Of a DNA stretch of 64,000 bases, positions 50,911 through 59,983 are shown piece after piece. Each line of letters opens with the position of its first letter. The stretch's first letter is position 1. This DNA comes from Lachnospiraceae bacterium (lineage in GTDB: Bacteria; Bacillota; Clostridia; Lachnospirales; Lachnospiraceae). Position numbers and translations under genes: made by a program. Under the pieces are notes generated by a model. It ran no database searches, was not told the origin of the DNA, and was given only the letters and a program-made list of their open reading frames with translations. The stretch lies in assembly GCA_900751995.1 (NCBI GenBank), contig CAADTP010000067.1, positions 41,620 through 105,619 on the forward strand, written 5' to 3'.

Positions 50911-50955
50911 GCGAGGGGAGGGCACTCAAAGTTGCGAAGGCCGTTCTCCCCTCGC
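50911..50955. repeat. GC-rich 10-bp inverted repeat downstream of cysN
   Basis: The arms GCGAGGGGAG and CTCCCCTCGC are perfect, with a 25-base loop. There is no T run after it, so it is not an obvious terminator. It may be a REP-like or mRNA-stabilising element. Confidence 0.5.
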
Positions 50956-51037
50956 GCTCCCCACCGGGCCACGCAAAATGCTGTTTCGCCAGAGTGAGAA
51001 GTGTGGAGGAAGAAAACTTATAAATTAAGAGTTAGAT

Positions 51038-51081
51038 AAAAAAGAAGTTGGTTAGATGTTGGGTCTGGTTAGCTTCTTTTT
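51038..51081 (+). terminator. Probable terminator of the sulfate-assimilation operon
   Basis: AAAAAGAAG (51039-51047) pairs with CTTCTTTTT (51073-51081), continued inside by TTGGTTAGA with TCTGGTTAG through several G-T pairs. The T tract is part of the right arm. Confidence 0.7.
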
Positions 51082-51339
51082 GTTGTGGTGGGAAGATCGT
51101 GAGAGTGTTTGGTGATTGGCGTTAGTTCGGATTAAAAAACTGCCCAAATTGGACTTGCTATATGAATGTAAATATTGTATGGTATAAAATGTAAACGGTA
51201 ATCTAAATTTTCTAATAAGCAATTTTTCAGGCAATATCTGCCATTGATTCCAAAGATAAAAATACATGAATTCAAAGAGATTAAGTGTTTGATAAAACTC
51301 GTCAGAATGTTATAATGTAGGTACAAAAAGGAGTATTAT

Positions 51340-51690
51340 ATGAATAATACGATTTTTGATGATGTATTCCGTACAATGATCGAGAAGATGCTATATCTGG
51401 CCGTGCCATTGATTAATGAGGTGTTTCATACATCATACCCGGAAGATGTGAAGATTGCGGACTACATTTTTCGCAAAGAAGAGGATGTCCGGAAAGGAAT
51501 AGGTGATATTATGGGAGGTAAAGTTCTGGAACTGGAATCTGAAAGACTTAAAGCAGAAGGCATGATTGCTGGTGCAATTAAAACCTGCAAGAAATTTAAA
51601 CTTGACCAGGAAGCTTCTGTAAAAAATATAATGGAAGAGTTTTCCTTATCTGAAGAAGATGCCAGTAATTATGTGAAAAAATACTGGTAA
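51340..51690 (+). pseudogene. Rpn/PD-(D/E)XK nuclease-family gene with internal deletion
   Basis: The 116-codon frame reads like the two ends of a much longer Rpn-type (recombination-promoting nuclease, transposase-like) protein. The N terminus is NNTIFDDVFRTMIEKMLYLAVPLINEVFHTSYPEDV. After residue about 55 it jumps to a C-terminal-type helical tail, ESERLKAEGMIAGAIKTCKKFKLDQEASV. The central catalytic region is missing. It may still be translated, but nuclease activity is unlikely. A further fragment of this kind of gene follows at 51710. Confidence 0.6.
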
Positions 51691-51709
51691 GAAGGATATT
51701 AATACACAA

Positions 51710-51883
51710 ATATGCCCCCTGAGGGATTTGTTTTATATTGCAGGTGAGTATCAGAAACTGGTGGATAATAAGTCTCTCTATTCCTCAGCATTGCAGAAAA
51801 TACCGGCACCGAATTTTATTGTATTTTATAAAGGAAGAGGGAAATGCTATATCGGAAATGTAACGGGAAATAAAAAATATTAG
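51710..51883 (+). pseudogene. Fragment of an Rpn-family gene (middle part)
   Basis: Without a start codon, the frame that ends at the TAG at 51881 reads RDLFYIAGEYQKLVDNKSLY and IPAPNFIVFYKGRG, which matches the central part of Rpn-type nuclease/transposase proteins. It is cut on both sides. Together with 51340-51690 it indicates decay of one or two gene copies. Confidence 0.5.
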
Positions 51884-51959
51884 ATATCAGGTATTAGTGT
51901 TTCTTTTTTGCCGAGTTTGTAGTACAATTGAGACTAACTAATACAAAAGGAGGAAGGGT

Positions 51960-54635
51960 ATGAAAAAGCTGATAACGATTACTCTGGCAGCAACGCTCAG
52001 TGTGGGAAGTGTAATGTCTGCATCGGCTGCGGATTTTACGGATTCTGCGGTTGTTACACAGGAGGAGACAGATTCCTGGTCAGAGGAGGGAGAAACAGAT
52101 CTGAACTCTGAAATGGAAGCAGAGGAAACGGAGACAGAGGATCCTGCCACGGAAATTGAAGAGGATACGGAAGAGCCGGAAATTCTGGATGAGGACTTTG
52201 CATCAGAGGATGCACAGGCAGAGATTCAGGAGGAAGATGCAGATGAGACAGCGACTGAACTGGAATCAGGGGAAATTTCCGCGGAGGAGGAATTTACAGA
52301 TTCCGAAGAAAGTATGGATGCTGTAGGGGCGTCTTCCGGAACCTGTGGAGACAATGTCAAATGGAAAATCAACGGAACGACTCTGACACTCAGTGGATCT
52401 GGTGCGATGTATAATTACTGGGGCAGTTCTTCTACTCCATGGAGTGATCAGAGAGAATATATTTCCAGGGTTGTGATCAGTGATAATATTACAACTATTG
52501 GAGATTGTGCATTCTATGAATTTAAAAATATTCGTTCCATCACACTTGGAAATAAGGTGACAACCATTGGCGAACGTGCATTTGAAGACTGCTATAATCT
52601 TCAGAGTGTTCGAATCGGAAATAAAGTTTCTATAATTAAACGTGCTGCATTCAGCGATTGTCAGAACTTATCTCAGCTTACTCTGGGAACATCCCTGGTC
52701 ACTATTGAAAATTATGCGTTTGCAAATTGCAGTAATCTTCGGAAACTGACAATACCGGATAAGGTAGCAACGATTGGTTATGAAGCTTTTGCAGGTGCAA
52801 CGAATCTGACATCTGTGAAACTGGGTGCATCTCTTAAAGAGATTGGAGGCTACGCTTTTGATGGATGTACTAATCTGGAAAGTCTTACGATGGGAAACAA
52901 ACTAACAACCATCGGTTATCATGCTTTCAGAAACGCAGGTGCTTTGAAGTCTCTGACGATTCCGTCATCTGTTACAAGTATCGAATATGATGCATTTAGA
53001 AATTGTGTAGGTCTGGAAAAAGTAAGTATTTCTGGAGGCTGTGAAATCGGAAATCAAGCGTTTGAAGGCTGTATCTCATTAAAGACACTTTCTCTTGGAA
53101 GTAAAGTGACCAGTATTGGGAATTATGCGTTTAATGAATGTAATCTGACTTCTGTTACCATACCGAATAGCACTACGGTAATTGGAAATTATGCATTTGC
53201 AGAAAATGTGAATCTCAGTAAGCTTACGATCGGAAATAAAGTAGCAACGATTGGAAATTATGCATTCAATAATTGTAGTTCTCTTACAGAGGTAACAATC
53301 CCGGGCAGTGTGACAGAAATCGGAGAAGCTGCGTTCAGGGGTGCATCTAAGTTAAAAAAGGTATCTTTGAATTCCAGACTTGTAACGATTGGTTACAGTG
53401 CATTTCGCGAGTGCGTTTCACTTACATCGGTCAATATTCCGAGTAGAGTGAGCACTGTCAAGGATTCTGCGTTCCGTGACTGTAGTTCTCTTACATCTGT
53501 AAAGATTGGAAATTCCTGTACAAGCATTGGCGATTATGCATTTTCGGGAGACGCTGCACTGGAGAGTATAAGCTTTGGTGAGCACTTAAATTCTATTGGA
53601 TATGAAGCGTTTTATAAATGTGCTTCACTGAAAACACTTTCTTTCAATGATAATCTTCTCAAAATAGGAAGCTATGCATTTCAGGACTGTAAAGGTATTA
53701 CCAGTGTCCGTATGGGAAGTCATCTTACCAAGATAAGTGATGGTGCATTCCGGGGCTGTGATTCTCTTACGAAAGTTACGATCCATGCCAAAAATGTGGA
53801 TATCAGTAATTACAATGTTTTTAACAAGGGTACGCAGCTTACTCTTCGTGGGTATGAGAATTCTACTGTGCAGAAGTATGCGGTTTCCAACAACAACCGT
53901 TTTGAGAAGATCACTACTTCTAAATTGGATGCGAAGGCTTTCTCGCTTAAGACTACTTCCTATACTTGGACGGGTGGATATTTCTATCCGCAGGTTGCCT
54001 GCACAAATGGTCTGCTTCAGAATGTAGATTATAAGGTGGAATACGATTACAACAGCAATGCGGGGACGCATACGATTGAAGTTTACGGAATCAATGATTA
54101 TACGGGCAGTGTTTTTCTGAAGTATACAGTTGCCAAGTCAGGACAGACTCTGACGGGTTCGAATACAGTCAAAAAGACTGGTGCCACAAATTCTTTTAAG
54201 CTGGACGTGAAACGCACCAAAGGTGATGGTAAACTCACGTATTCTTCCAGCAATACGAAGGTTGCAACAGTCAATAAAAATGGACAGGTTACGATCAAGG
54301 GCAGTGGCAAAACCATCATCACAGTCAAGGCAGCGGCTACCAGAAACTGCAATGCGGCGGCCAAAAAAGTGATTCTGACTGTGACGAAAGCATCTCAGAA
54401 GATTTCAGGGGTGGCATCTTCCTATACTAGAAGATATTCTTCCAAAAGTCTGACGATCAGACCAAAGGCAGCAGGAAAAATCACCTATGTTTCCAGTAAC
54501 AAAAAGATTGCCCAGGTATCTTCCAAAGGAAAAATCACATTCCGAAGAAAGGGTACTGTAAAGATCAAGATTAAGGCAGCTGCAACTTCTAAGTATAATG
54601 CCACATCAAGAACCATCACAATAAAAATCAAATAA
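51960..54635 (+). CDS. Secreted BspA-type leucine-rich repeat surface protein with Ig-like C-terminal domains
   Basis: The 891-residue protein starts with a signal peptide (about 1-23, KKLITITLAATLSVGSVMSASA). A very acidic, probably disordered stretch follows (about 30-120, rich in Glu/Asp/Thr). From about 125 to 640 it has some twenty repeats of the LRR_5/BspA type (pattern IGxYAFxxCxxLxxVTIP). The remaining 240 residues contain Ig-like (Big_2-type) domains, seen as YSSSNTKVATVNKNGQVTIKG and YVSSNKKIAQVSSKGKITF, and are basic. There is no LPxTG signal, so attachment may be non-covalent. Adhesion or host interaction is typical of the family but not shown. RBS AAAGGAGG. Confidence 0.87.
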   Translation: MKKLITITLAATLSVGSVMSASAADFTDSAVVTQEETDSWSEEGETDLNSEMEAEETETEDPATEIEEDTEEPEILDEDFASEDAQAEIQEEDADETATELESGEISAEEEFTDSEESMDAVGASSGTCGDNVKWKINGTTLTLSGSGAMYNYWGSSSTPWSDQREYISRVVISDNITTIGDCAFYEFKNIRSITLGNKVTTIGERAFEDCYNLQSVRIGNKVSIIKRAAFSDCQNLSQLTLGTSLVTIENYAFANCSNLRKLTIPDKVATIGYEAFAGATNLTSVKLGASLKEIGGYAFDGCTNLESLTMGNKLTTIGYHAFRNAGALKSLTIPSSVTSIEYDAFRNCVGLEKVSISGGCEIGNQAFEGCISLKTLSLGSKVTSIGNYAFNECNLTSVTIPNSTTVIGNYAFAENVNLSKLTIGNKVATIGNYAFNNCSSLTEVTIPGSVTEIGEAAFRGASKLKKVSLNSRLVTIGYSAFRECVSLTSVNIPSRVSTVKDSAFRDCSSLTSVKIGNSCTSIGDYAFSGDAALESISFGEHLNSIGYEAFYKCASLKTLSFNDNLLKIGSYAFQDCKGITSVRMGSHLTKISDGAFRGCDSLTKVTIHAKNVDISNYNVFNKGTQLTLRGYENSTVQKYAVSNNNRFEKITTSKLDAKAFSLKTTSYTWTGGYFYPQVACTNGLLQNVDYKVEYDYNSNAGTHTIEVYGINDYTGSVFLKYTVAKSGQTLTGSNTVKKTGATNSFKLDVKRTKGDGKLTYSSSNTKVATVNKNGQVTIKGSGKTIITVKAAATRNCNAAAKKVILTVTKASQKISGVASSYTRRYSSKSLTIRPKAAGKITYVSSNKKIAQVSSKGKITFRRKGTVKIKIKAAATSKYNATSRTITIKIK

Positions 54636-54653
54636 CGTTTATAACGGAGACAG

Positions 54654-54697
54654 GTACCGGATTTTTTTCTTATGGAAGAATCCGGTACGCTTTTTTA
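54654..54697 (+). terminator. Terminator of the BspA-like gene
   Basis: GTACCGGATT (54654-54663) pairs perfectly with AATCCGGTAC (54679-54688), followed by GC and a T6 run. Confidence 0.9.
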
Positions 54698-54721
54698 TTA
54701 TTAAAAATCCAGTGAATTCCA

Positions 54722-54750
54722 TTGACATTGCAGGATTAAACGACTATCAT
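54722..54750 (+). promoter_or_regulatory. Promoter of the hem operon
   Basis: TTGACA (54722-54727), a 17-bp spacer and TATCAT (54745-54750). The leader before hemA is about 95 bases; I saw no riboswitch in it. Confidence 0.8.
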
Positions 54751-54851
54751 TAAAATAGTATGTTTTTCTGTAAGTGCAGTTGTAAATGAGGCGGCTTTTG
54801 TAATAATATTGCAGAAAAAGATACAGGAGGAACACAAAGGAGTAATATATC

Positions 54852-56081
54852 ATGACAATATCCATGATAGGGATAGATCACGACAGAGCACCGGTAGACG
54901 TCCGTGCCCTGTTTGCATTTACAAAGAAAAATGCCGGAGAGGCAATGGAACAACTGAAAGAGAGAGCAGGCATTCATGGCTGCATTATTTTATCTACCTG
55001 TAACCGTCTGGAAATCTGGGCGAGTCATGAGGATGATCAGGAGTTTTCACTGTATCGGTGTCTTTGCGAACTCAAGAATATACAGGATCCTTCTTACGAA
55101 GAATATTTTATCTCAAGACAGGATAAAGAAGCAGTCGAGCATCTTTTTTATCTGGCAGGAGGTCTGAAGTCTCAGATTCTTGGCGAAGACCAGATCCTTA
55201 CGCAGATCAAGGATGCCCTCAATCTGGCGAGAGAGCACTTTACGACAGACGGCGTTTTGGAAGTTCTTTTCCGTATGGCAGTAACAGCAGGGAAGAGGAT
55301 CAAGACAGAGGCACCGATGGCACATGGAAATCCATCTGTGATTCATCAGGCGGTCAGTACCTTAAGAGAACAGGGATATGACATGCATGGAAAAACCTGC
55401 ATGGTTATCGGAAACGGAGAAATGGGCAAGGTTGCGGCACAGACACTTCGGGATGCCGGAGCAAATGTCACAGTGACAGTCCGTCAGTACAGAAGCGGTA
55501 TGGTGAGCATTCCGATCGGGTGCAGCCGGATCCATTATGGCGAGCGTATGGGATTTCTGCCGAAATGTGATGTGGTAGTCAGTGCAACAGCCAGTCCGAA
55601 TTATACGCTGCGCAGGGAACTTTTTCAGGATATTACCCTGACGAAACCGCTGCTTCTTCTGGATCTTGCTGTGCCGAGAGATATTGAACCGGCACTTGCG
55701 AAGGAAGAGGGAATTACACTGTATGATATGGACAGTTTCCGCACAGAAAGGATTTCACCGGAATCTATGGAAAGCATCACAAAGGCCGGTGAGATCGTCA
55801 GAGAACAGATGGATGAATTTTTTCAGTGGCTGGATGGCAGGGATGTAATCCCGAGGATCCAGGAGATCAGAGAGGAAGCGGTGCAGGATCTGAACCTTCG
55901 TATCCACAAGATTCTTAAGAACACACCGATGGAGGATTCTGACCGTACAAATCTCTTAAATGCAGTAGATACTGCAGCAGGCAAGGTAGTCAATAAACTT
56001 ATTTTTGGACTCCGGGACAGTCTGAATCAGGATACTTTTCTGGAGTGCGTGGCAGGACTGGAGAAATTATATGAAGAATAA
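54852..56081 (+). CDS. hemA: Glutamyl-tRNA reductase
   Basis: This first enzyme of the C5 route reduces glutamyl-tRNA to glutamate-1-semialdehyde. The 409-residue protein has the catalytic Cys50 in IILSTCNRLEIW, then GLKSQILGEDQILTQIKDAL and a Rossmann domain MVIGNGEMGKVAAQTL (typically GAGEMG; here GNGEMG). DLAVPRDIEPAL and a C-terminal dimerisation helix follow. It opens a six-gene operon ending with hemL. The window has no hemE, hemH or other heme-branch genes, so the product is likely used for siroheme and B12. Confidence 0.93.
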   Translation: MTISMIGIDHDRAPVDVRALFAFTKKNAGEAMEQLKERAGIHGCIILSTCNRLEIWASHEDDQEFSLYRCLCELKNIQDPSYEEYFISRQDKEAVEHLFYLAGGLKSQILGEDQILTQIKDALNLAREHFTTDGVLEVLFRMAVTAGKRIKTEAPMAHGNPSVIHQAVSTLREQGYDMHGKTCMVIGNGEMGKVAAQTLRDAGANVTVTVRQYRSGMVSIPIGCSRIHYGERMGFLPKCDVVVSATASPNYTLRRELFQDITLTKPLLLLDLAVPRDIEPALAKEEGITLYDMDSFRTERISPESMESITKAGEIVREQMDEFFQWLDGRDVIPRIQEIREEAVQDLNLRIHKILKNTPMEDSDRTNLLNAVDTAAGKVVNKLIFGLRDSLNQDTFLECVAGLEKLYEE

Positions 56082-56544
56082 GCGTTTTTTTCCAATGTTT
56101 GTAGATCTGTCAGATAAAAAGATTGTAGTAGTAGGTGGTGGAAATATAGCAACCAGAAGGATCAAGACTCTGCTGCAGTTTACCAGAAACATTACAGCAG
56201 TAGCTCCAAAGACAACGATGGAGCTCCATGAACTTGGCAAGGCGGGTTTTGTAAATCTGATCAACAGACCGGTGAAGCGTTCTGATTTCACTATGGCGTT
56301 TATGGTGATCGCTGCGACAAATGACTGGAAACTGAATGATGAGATCTACCGTGTCTGTAAGGAAGAGGGAATCTATGTCAACGTTGCAGATGACAAGAGT
56401 AAATGTGATTTTTATTTCCCGGGAATTTATATGCAGGACGAGGTTGTTGTGGGAATTACAGCAAGCGGACTGAATCACAAAAAAGCAAGGAAAGTCCGTG
56501 TGGCAATTCAGGAGGCAATGGAGGCATCTGATAATGAAGAATAA
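56071..56544 (+). CDS. sirC: Precorrin-2 dehydrogenase (SirC/Met8-like, short form)
   Basis: This NAD-dependent enzyme oxidises precorrin-2 to sirohydrochlorin. The 157-residue protein has the N-terminal domain MFVDLSDKKIVVVGGGNIATRRIKTLLQF and VNVADDKSKCDFYFPGIYMQDEVVVGITASG. It lacks a methylase domain and has little of the dimerisation tail of CysG/Met8, so chelatase activity is uncertain; CbiK supplies cobalt insertion. It overlaps hemA by 11 bases and hemC by 11 bases. Confidence 0.9.
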   Translation: MKNKRFFPMFVDLSDKKIVVVGGGNIATRRIKTLLQFTRNITAVAPKTTMELHELGKAGFVNLINRPVKRSDFTMAFMVIAATNDWKLNDEIYRVCKEEGIYVNVADDKSKCDFYFPGIYMQDEVVVGITASGLNHKKARKVRVAIQEAMEASDNEE

Positions 56545-57445
56545 GATTACGATCGGAAGCAGAGAAAGCAAGCTCGCGGTACTGCAGAGCGAGATGGTCC
56601 GGGATTACATAAAAAACCATGATCCGGAACTTGAGGTAGAAATTCTGACCATGAAGACAACAGGGGATAAGATTCTTGACCGTACACTGGACAAAGTCGG
56701 CGGCAAGGGCCTTTTTGTAAAAGAACTTGATCATGCTCTTCTTGATGGAAGAACGGAGCTTTCCGTACACAGTCTGAAGGATATGCCGATGGAAGTTCCG
56801 GCAGAACTCCCGCTTCTGGCTTTTTCAAAAAGAGAGGATCCGAGAGATGTACTGGTGCTTCCAAAGGGGGTGACAGAACTGGACAGATCCAAACCTCTTG
56901 GCTGTTCCAGCCTCAGAAGAACCCTTCAGCTTCGGGAATTGTATCCGGATATGGAGATAAAGAGCATAAGGGGAAACCTTCAGACAAGACTTCGTAAACT
57001 GGATGAAGGACAGTATTCAGGACTGATCCTGGCAGCAGCAGGTCTGAAACGTCTCGGACTGGAAGAGAGGATCAGCCGGTATTTTACAGAAGAAGAAATG
57101 CTCCCGGCAGCAGGGCAGGGGATTCTGGCAGTGCAGGGACGGACCGGTGTGGACTATGCATTCCTGGATGGTTACTGTGATGCGGATGCGTGGAGTGCAG
57201 GATGTGCGGAGAGAGCCTTTGTACGTTGTCTGAATGGCGGCTGTTCTTCTCCGGTAGCTGCCTTTGGAACGGTTGAAGGAGAGATGCTGTTTCTCCGTGG
57301 GCTCTATTATAATGAAGAAACAGGAAACTGGTTTAAGGACAGTATCCTTGGAAACAGGAAGGATGCAGAGGAACTGGGAATTACACTTGCAGAACAAATG
57401 AAAGAATCCGACAGAACAAAGCAGGATAAAGGTGAGGCAGAATGA
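56534..57445 (+). CDS. hemC: Porphobilinogen deaminase (hydroxymethylbilane synthase)
   Basis: HemC joins four porphobilinogens. KITIGSRESKLAVLQSEMV, DRTLDKVGGKGLFVKELDHALLDGRTELSVHSLKDMP, GCSSLRRTLQL and the dipyrromethane-binding Cys in LNGGCSSPVAAF are all present. The ATG at 56534 has GGAGG nine bases upstream and gives the proper N terminus (303 residues); an upstream start at 56498 would lie within sirC. It overlaps the next gene by four bases (ATGA). Confidence 0.95.
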   Translation: MKNKITIGSRESKLAVLQSEMVRDYIKNHDPELEVEILTMKTTGDKILDRTLDKVGGKGLFVKELDHALLDGRTELSVHSLKDMPMEVPAELPLLAFSKREDPRDVLVLPKGVTELDRSKPLGCSSLRRTLQLRELYPDMEIKSIRGNLQTRLRKLDEGQYSGLILAAAGLKRLGLEERISRYFTEEEMLPAAGQGILAVQGRTGVDYAFLDGYCDADAWSAGCAERAFVRCLNGGCSSPVAAFGTVEGEMLFLRGLYYNEETGNWFKDSILGNRKDAEELGITLAEQMKESDRTKQDKGEAE

Positions 57446-58965
57446 AACAGGGAAAAGTATGGCTTGTAGGAGCAGGGCCGGGAGATATCGGTCTTTTTAC
57501 ACTGAAGGGAATGGAAATCCTCTCCCAGGCAGATGTTGTTGTCTATGACAGTCTGGTGGGACAGGGTGTGCTTGCGAAAATACCTCCTTCTGCAAGACTC
57601 ATTAATGTAGGGAAGCGTGCGGACAGGCATACCATGAAGCAGGAACAGATCAATCAGGTGCTTCTTGAGGAAGCGCAGAAGGGATACCGGGTAGTAAGGC
57701 TCAAAGGCGGAGATCCGTTTCTGTTCGGAAGAGGCGGAGAGGAACTGGAACTCCTGACTGCGAATGGGATTCCTTATGAAGTGGTCCCGGGAGTGACTTC
57801 CTCGATCGCTGTGCCGGCATACAACGGCATTCCGGTGACACACAGAGATTTCTGTTCCTCTGTCCATATCATTACAGGACACAGAAGAGCAGGACGAGAA
57901 TATGATATTGATTTCCAGGCACTTGTCAATACCAGGGGTACTCTGGTATTTCTGATGGGAATCGCAGCACTGAACGATATCTGTCAGGGACTTCTAGATG
58001 CAGGAATGGATCCAAAGATGCCGGCGGCTGTGCTTCAGAAGGGAACGACCTCCGACCAGAAGCGGGTGGTTGCGACCGTTGCGACGCTCAAGGAAGAGGT
58101 GGAACGACAGGGAATCGAGACTCCGGCGATCATCGTGGTTGGCAGGGTATGCCAGCTTTCTGAGGAGTTTGGCTGGTATGAAAGACTTCCGCTCGCGGGC
58201 TGGAAGGTTCTTGTGACACGGCCAAAGGGAAGAAGTTCCCGCACGGCGGACGAACTCCGAAGAAAGGGAGCGGAGGTACTGGAGCTTCCGTCCATCCGGA
58301 CAGTTCCGCTGGAAGACCAGAACAGACTGCATCAGGCACTTGAGAAGATAGAGCAGTATCAGTGGCTCGTGTTCACAAGTCCGACAGGCGCAGAGGTCTT
58401 CTTTGAGGAAATGTTTGCGGAGAAAAAGGACATCCGTTGTCTTTCTTCTCTTAAAGTGGCTGCGATCGGACAGGGAACAGCCAAAACACTGGAGCAGAGA
58501 GGAATTCTGGCAGATCTGATCCCGGAGGTTTACGATGGAGATTCTCTGGGAGAAGCTCTGGCACAGAGGCTTGACGGTGGTGAAAACATCCTGATCCCGC
58601 GTGCCTCAAAGGGAAATGCGAATCTGGTTAAGATTCTCATGGAACGTGGAGCACAGGTGGATGATATCCCGACTTATGATACCGTATATGAGAAAAATCC
58701 TCTGATCGATGTGGCAGCAGAAATAAAAGCGGGCGGAATCGACTGTGTGGTATTTACCAGTGCATCCACGGTAAAAGGCTTTGTGGAAAGTACAGGACTT
58801 TCTGATTATTCACATGTGACAGCAGCATGTATCGGCAAGCAGACAAAAGCAGCGGCAGACAGCTATGGAATGAAGACATATATGGCTGCAAAGGCTACGA
58901 TCGATGATTTGACGACACTTGTTGAAAAAATAAAGACAAACGTAACTGATTCTTCCACAGACTGA
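57442..58965 (+). CDS. cobA-hemD: Fusion of uroporphyrinogen-III C-methyltransferase (CobA) and uroporphyrinogen-III synthase (HemD)
   Basis: The 507-residue bifunctional protein has an N-terminal SUMT domain (about 1-245: [58 protein letters not shown]) that makes precorrin-2. A C-terminal HemD domain (about 250-500: [61 protein letters not shown]) cyclises hydroxymethylbilane. Such fusions are common in clostridia and channel uroporphyrinogen III towards siroheme and B12. Confidence 0.94.
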   Translation: MKQGKVWLVGAGPGDIGLFTLKGMEILSQADVVVYDSLVGQGVLAKIPPSARLINVGKRADRHTMKQEQINQVLLEEAQKGYRVVRLKGGDPFLFGRGGEELELLTANGIPYEVVPGVTSSIAVPAYNGIPVTHRDFCSSVHIITGHRRAGREYDIDFQALVNTRGTLVFLMGIAALNDICQGLLDAGMDPKMPAAVLQKGTTSDQKRVVATVATLKEEVERQGIETPAIIVVGRVCQLSEEFGWYERLPLAGWKVLVTRPKGRSSRTADELRRKGAEVLELPSIRTVPLEDQNRLHQALEKIEQYQWLVFTSPTGAEVFFEEMFAEKKDIRCLSSLKVAAIGQGTAKTLEQRGILADLIPEVYDGDSLGEALAQRLDGGENILIPRASKGNANLVKILMERGAQVDDIPTYDTVYEKNPLIDVAAEIKAGGIDCVVFTSASTVKGFVESTGLSDYSHVTAACIGKQTKAAADSYGMKTYMAAKATIDDLTTLVEKIKTNVTDSSTD

Positions 58966-58999
58966 GTGTACAGAACAGTTACAGATAGGAGTGACAATA

Positions 59000-59983
59000 A
59001 TGAATCTGATTCAAAGACCAAGAAGACTGCGTGGCAGTGAAACTCTGCGAAAAATGGTAAGGGAGACAAGAATTGATAAATCTTCTCTGATCTATCCTCT
59101 TTTTGTTAAGGATGGACAGAATATTGAGGAAGAAATTCCGTCCATGGAAGGACAGTTTCGATACAGTGTGGACCGTCTTCCATATGAACTGGAACGTCTG
59201 ACAAAAGCCGGCGTCAGCAGTATCATGCTGTTTGGAATCCCGGATCATAAGGACGAGGTCGGAAGCGGAGCCTACGATGAGAATGGTATCGTGCAGAGAG
59301 CTCTTCGTGAAGCCAGAAAACAGTTTCCGGATCTCTATTATATCACAGATGTATGCATGTGTGAGTACACTTCTCATGGACACTGCGGTGTTCTCTGCGG
59401 ACATGAAGTTGAGAACGATGCAACTCTGGAGCTGCTTGCCAAAACAGCTCTCTCCCATGTAGAGGCAGGTGCAGATATGGTAGCACCATCTGATATGATG
59501 GACGGACGTGTTCGTGCGATCCGTGAATGTCTGGATAGAGCAGGACATAAGGAAGCACCAATCATGTCCTATGCAGTGAAATATGCATCCGCTTTTTACG
59601 GACCGTTCCGTGATGCGGCAGGCTCTGCACCGTCTTTTGGAGACCGCAAGAGCTATCAGATGGATTATCATAACTGGAGAGAGGGAATGAAGGAAGCACT
59701 GACAGATATTGAGGAAGGTGCAGACATCATCATGATCAAGCCGGCAATGTCCTATCTTGACATGGTTTCAGAAGTATATAAGGCAACCAATGTCCCGATC
59801 GCAGCTTACAGTGTCAGCGGTGAATATGCGATGGTCAAAGCGGCAGCCAAGATGGGATGGATCGATGAAGACAAGATTGTCTGTGAGATGGCAGCAAGTG
59901 CTTATCGTGCAGGAGTTTCTATCTATCTGACCTACTATGCAAAAGAATTGGCACGTTTCATTGATGAAGGGAGAATTGGATGA
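59000..59983 (+). CDS. hemB: Delta-aminolevulinic acid dehydratase (porphobilinogen synthase)
   Basis: HemB condenses two aminolevulinate molecules. The 327-residue protein has RPRRLRGSETLRKMVRETRI, a Zn-binding segment DVCMCEYTSHGHCGVLCG and the Schiff-base lysine in MSYAVKYASAFYGPFRDAAGS, with the second lysine in IMIKPAMSYLDM. The ATG at 59000 has AGGAG eight bases upstream, which is better than the GTG at 58991. It overlaps hemL by four bases. Confidence 0.95.
   Translation: MNLIQRPRRLRGSETLRKMVRETRIDKSSLIYPLFVKDGQNIEEEIPSMEGQFRYSVDRLPYELERLTKAGVSSIMLFGIPDHKDEVGSGAYDENGIVQRALREARKQFPDLYYITDVCMCEYTSHGHCGVLCGHEVENDATLELLAKTALSHVEAGADMVAPSDMMDGRVRAIRECLDRAGHKEAPIMSYAVKYASAFYGPFRDAAGSAPSFGDRKSYQMDYHNWREGMKEALTDIEEGADIIMIKPAMSYLDMVSEVYKATNVPIAAYSVSGEYAMVKAAAKMGWIDEDKIVCEMAASAYRAGVSIYLTYYAKELARFIDEGRIG

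Larger units (their letters stand above)
50865..51339. other. 475-base gap after the sulfate operon
   Basis: No convincing gene is seen. The stretch contains a perfect 10-bp GC-rich inverted repeat, GCGAGGGGAG (50911-50920) / CTCCCCTCGC (50946-50955), in a segment richer in G+C than its surroundings, then a terminator (51038-51081), then A/T-rich sequence without features up to the Rpn remnant. Confidence 0.6.

Noticed and set aside
49182..50972. A 596-codon open frame on the minus strand opposite cysN
   Set aside because: It mirrors cysN, which has all family motifs. The antisense translation is rich in Cys, His and Ser and matches no family that I know.
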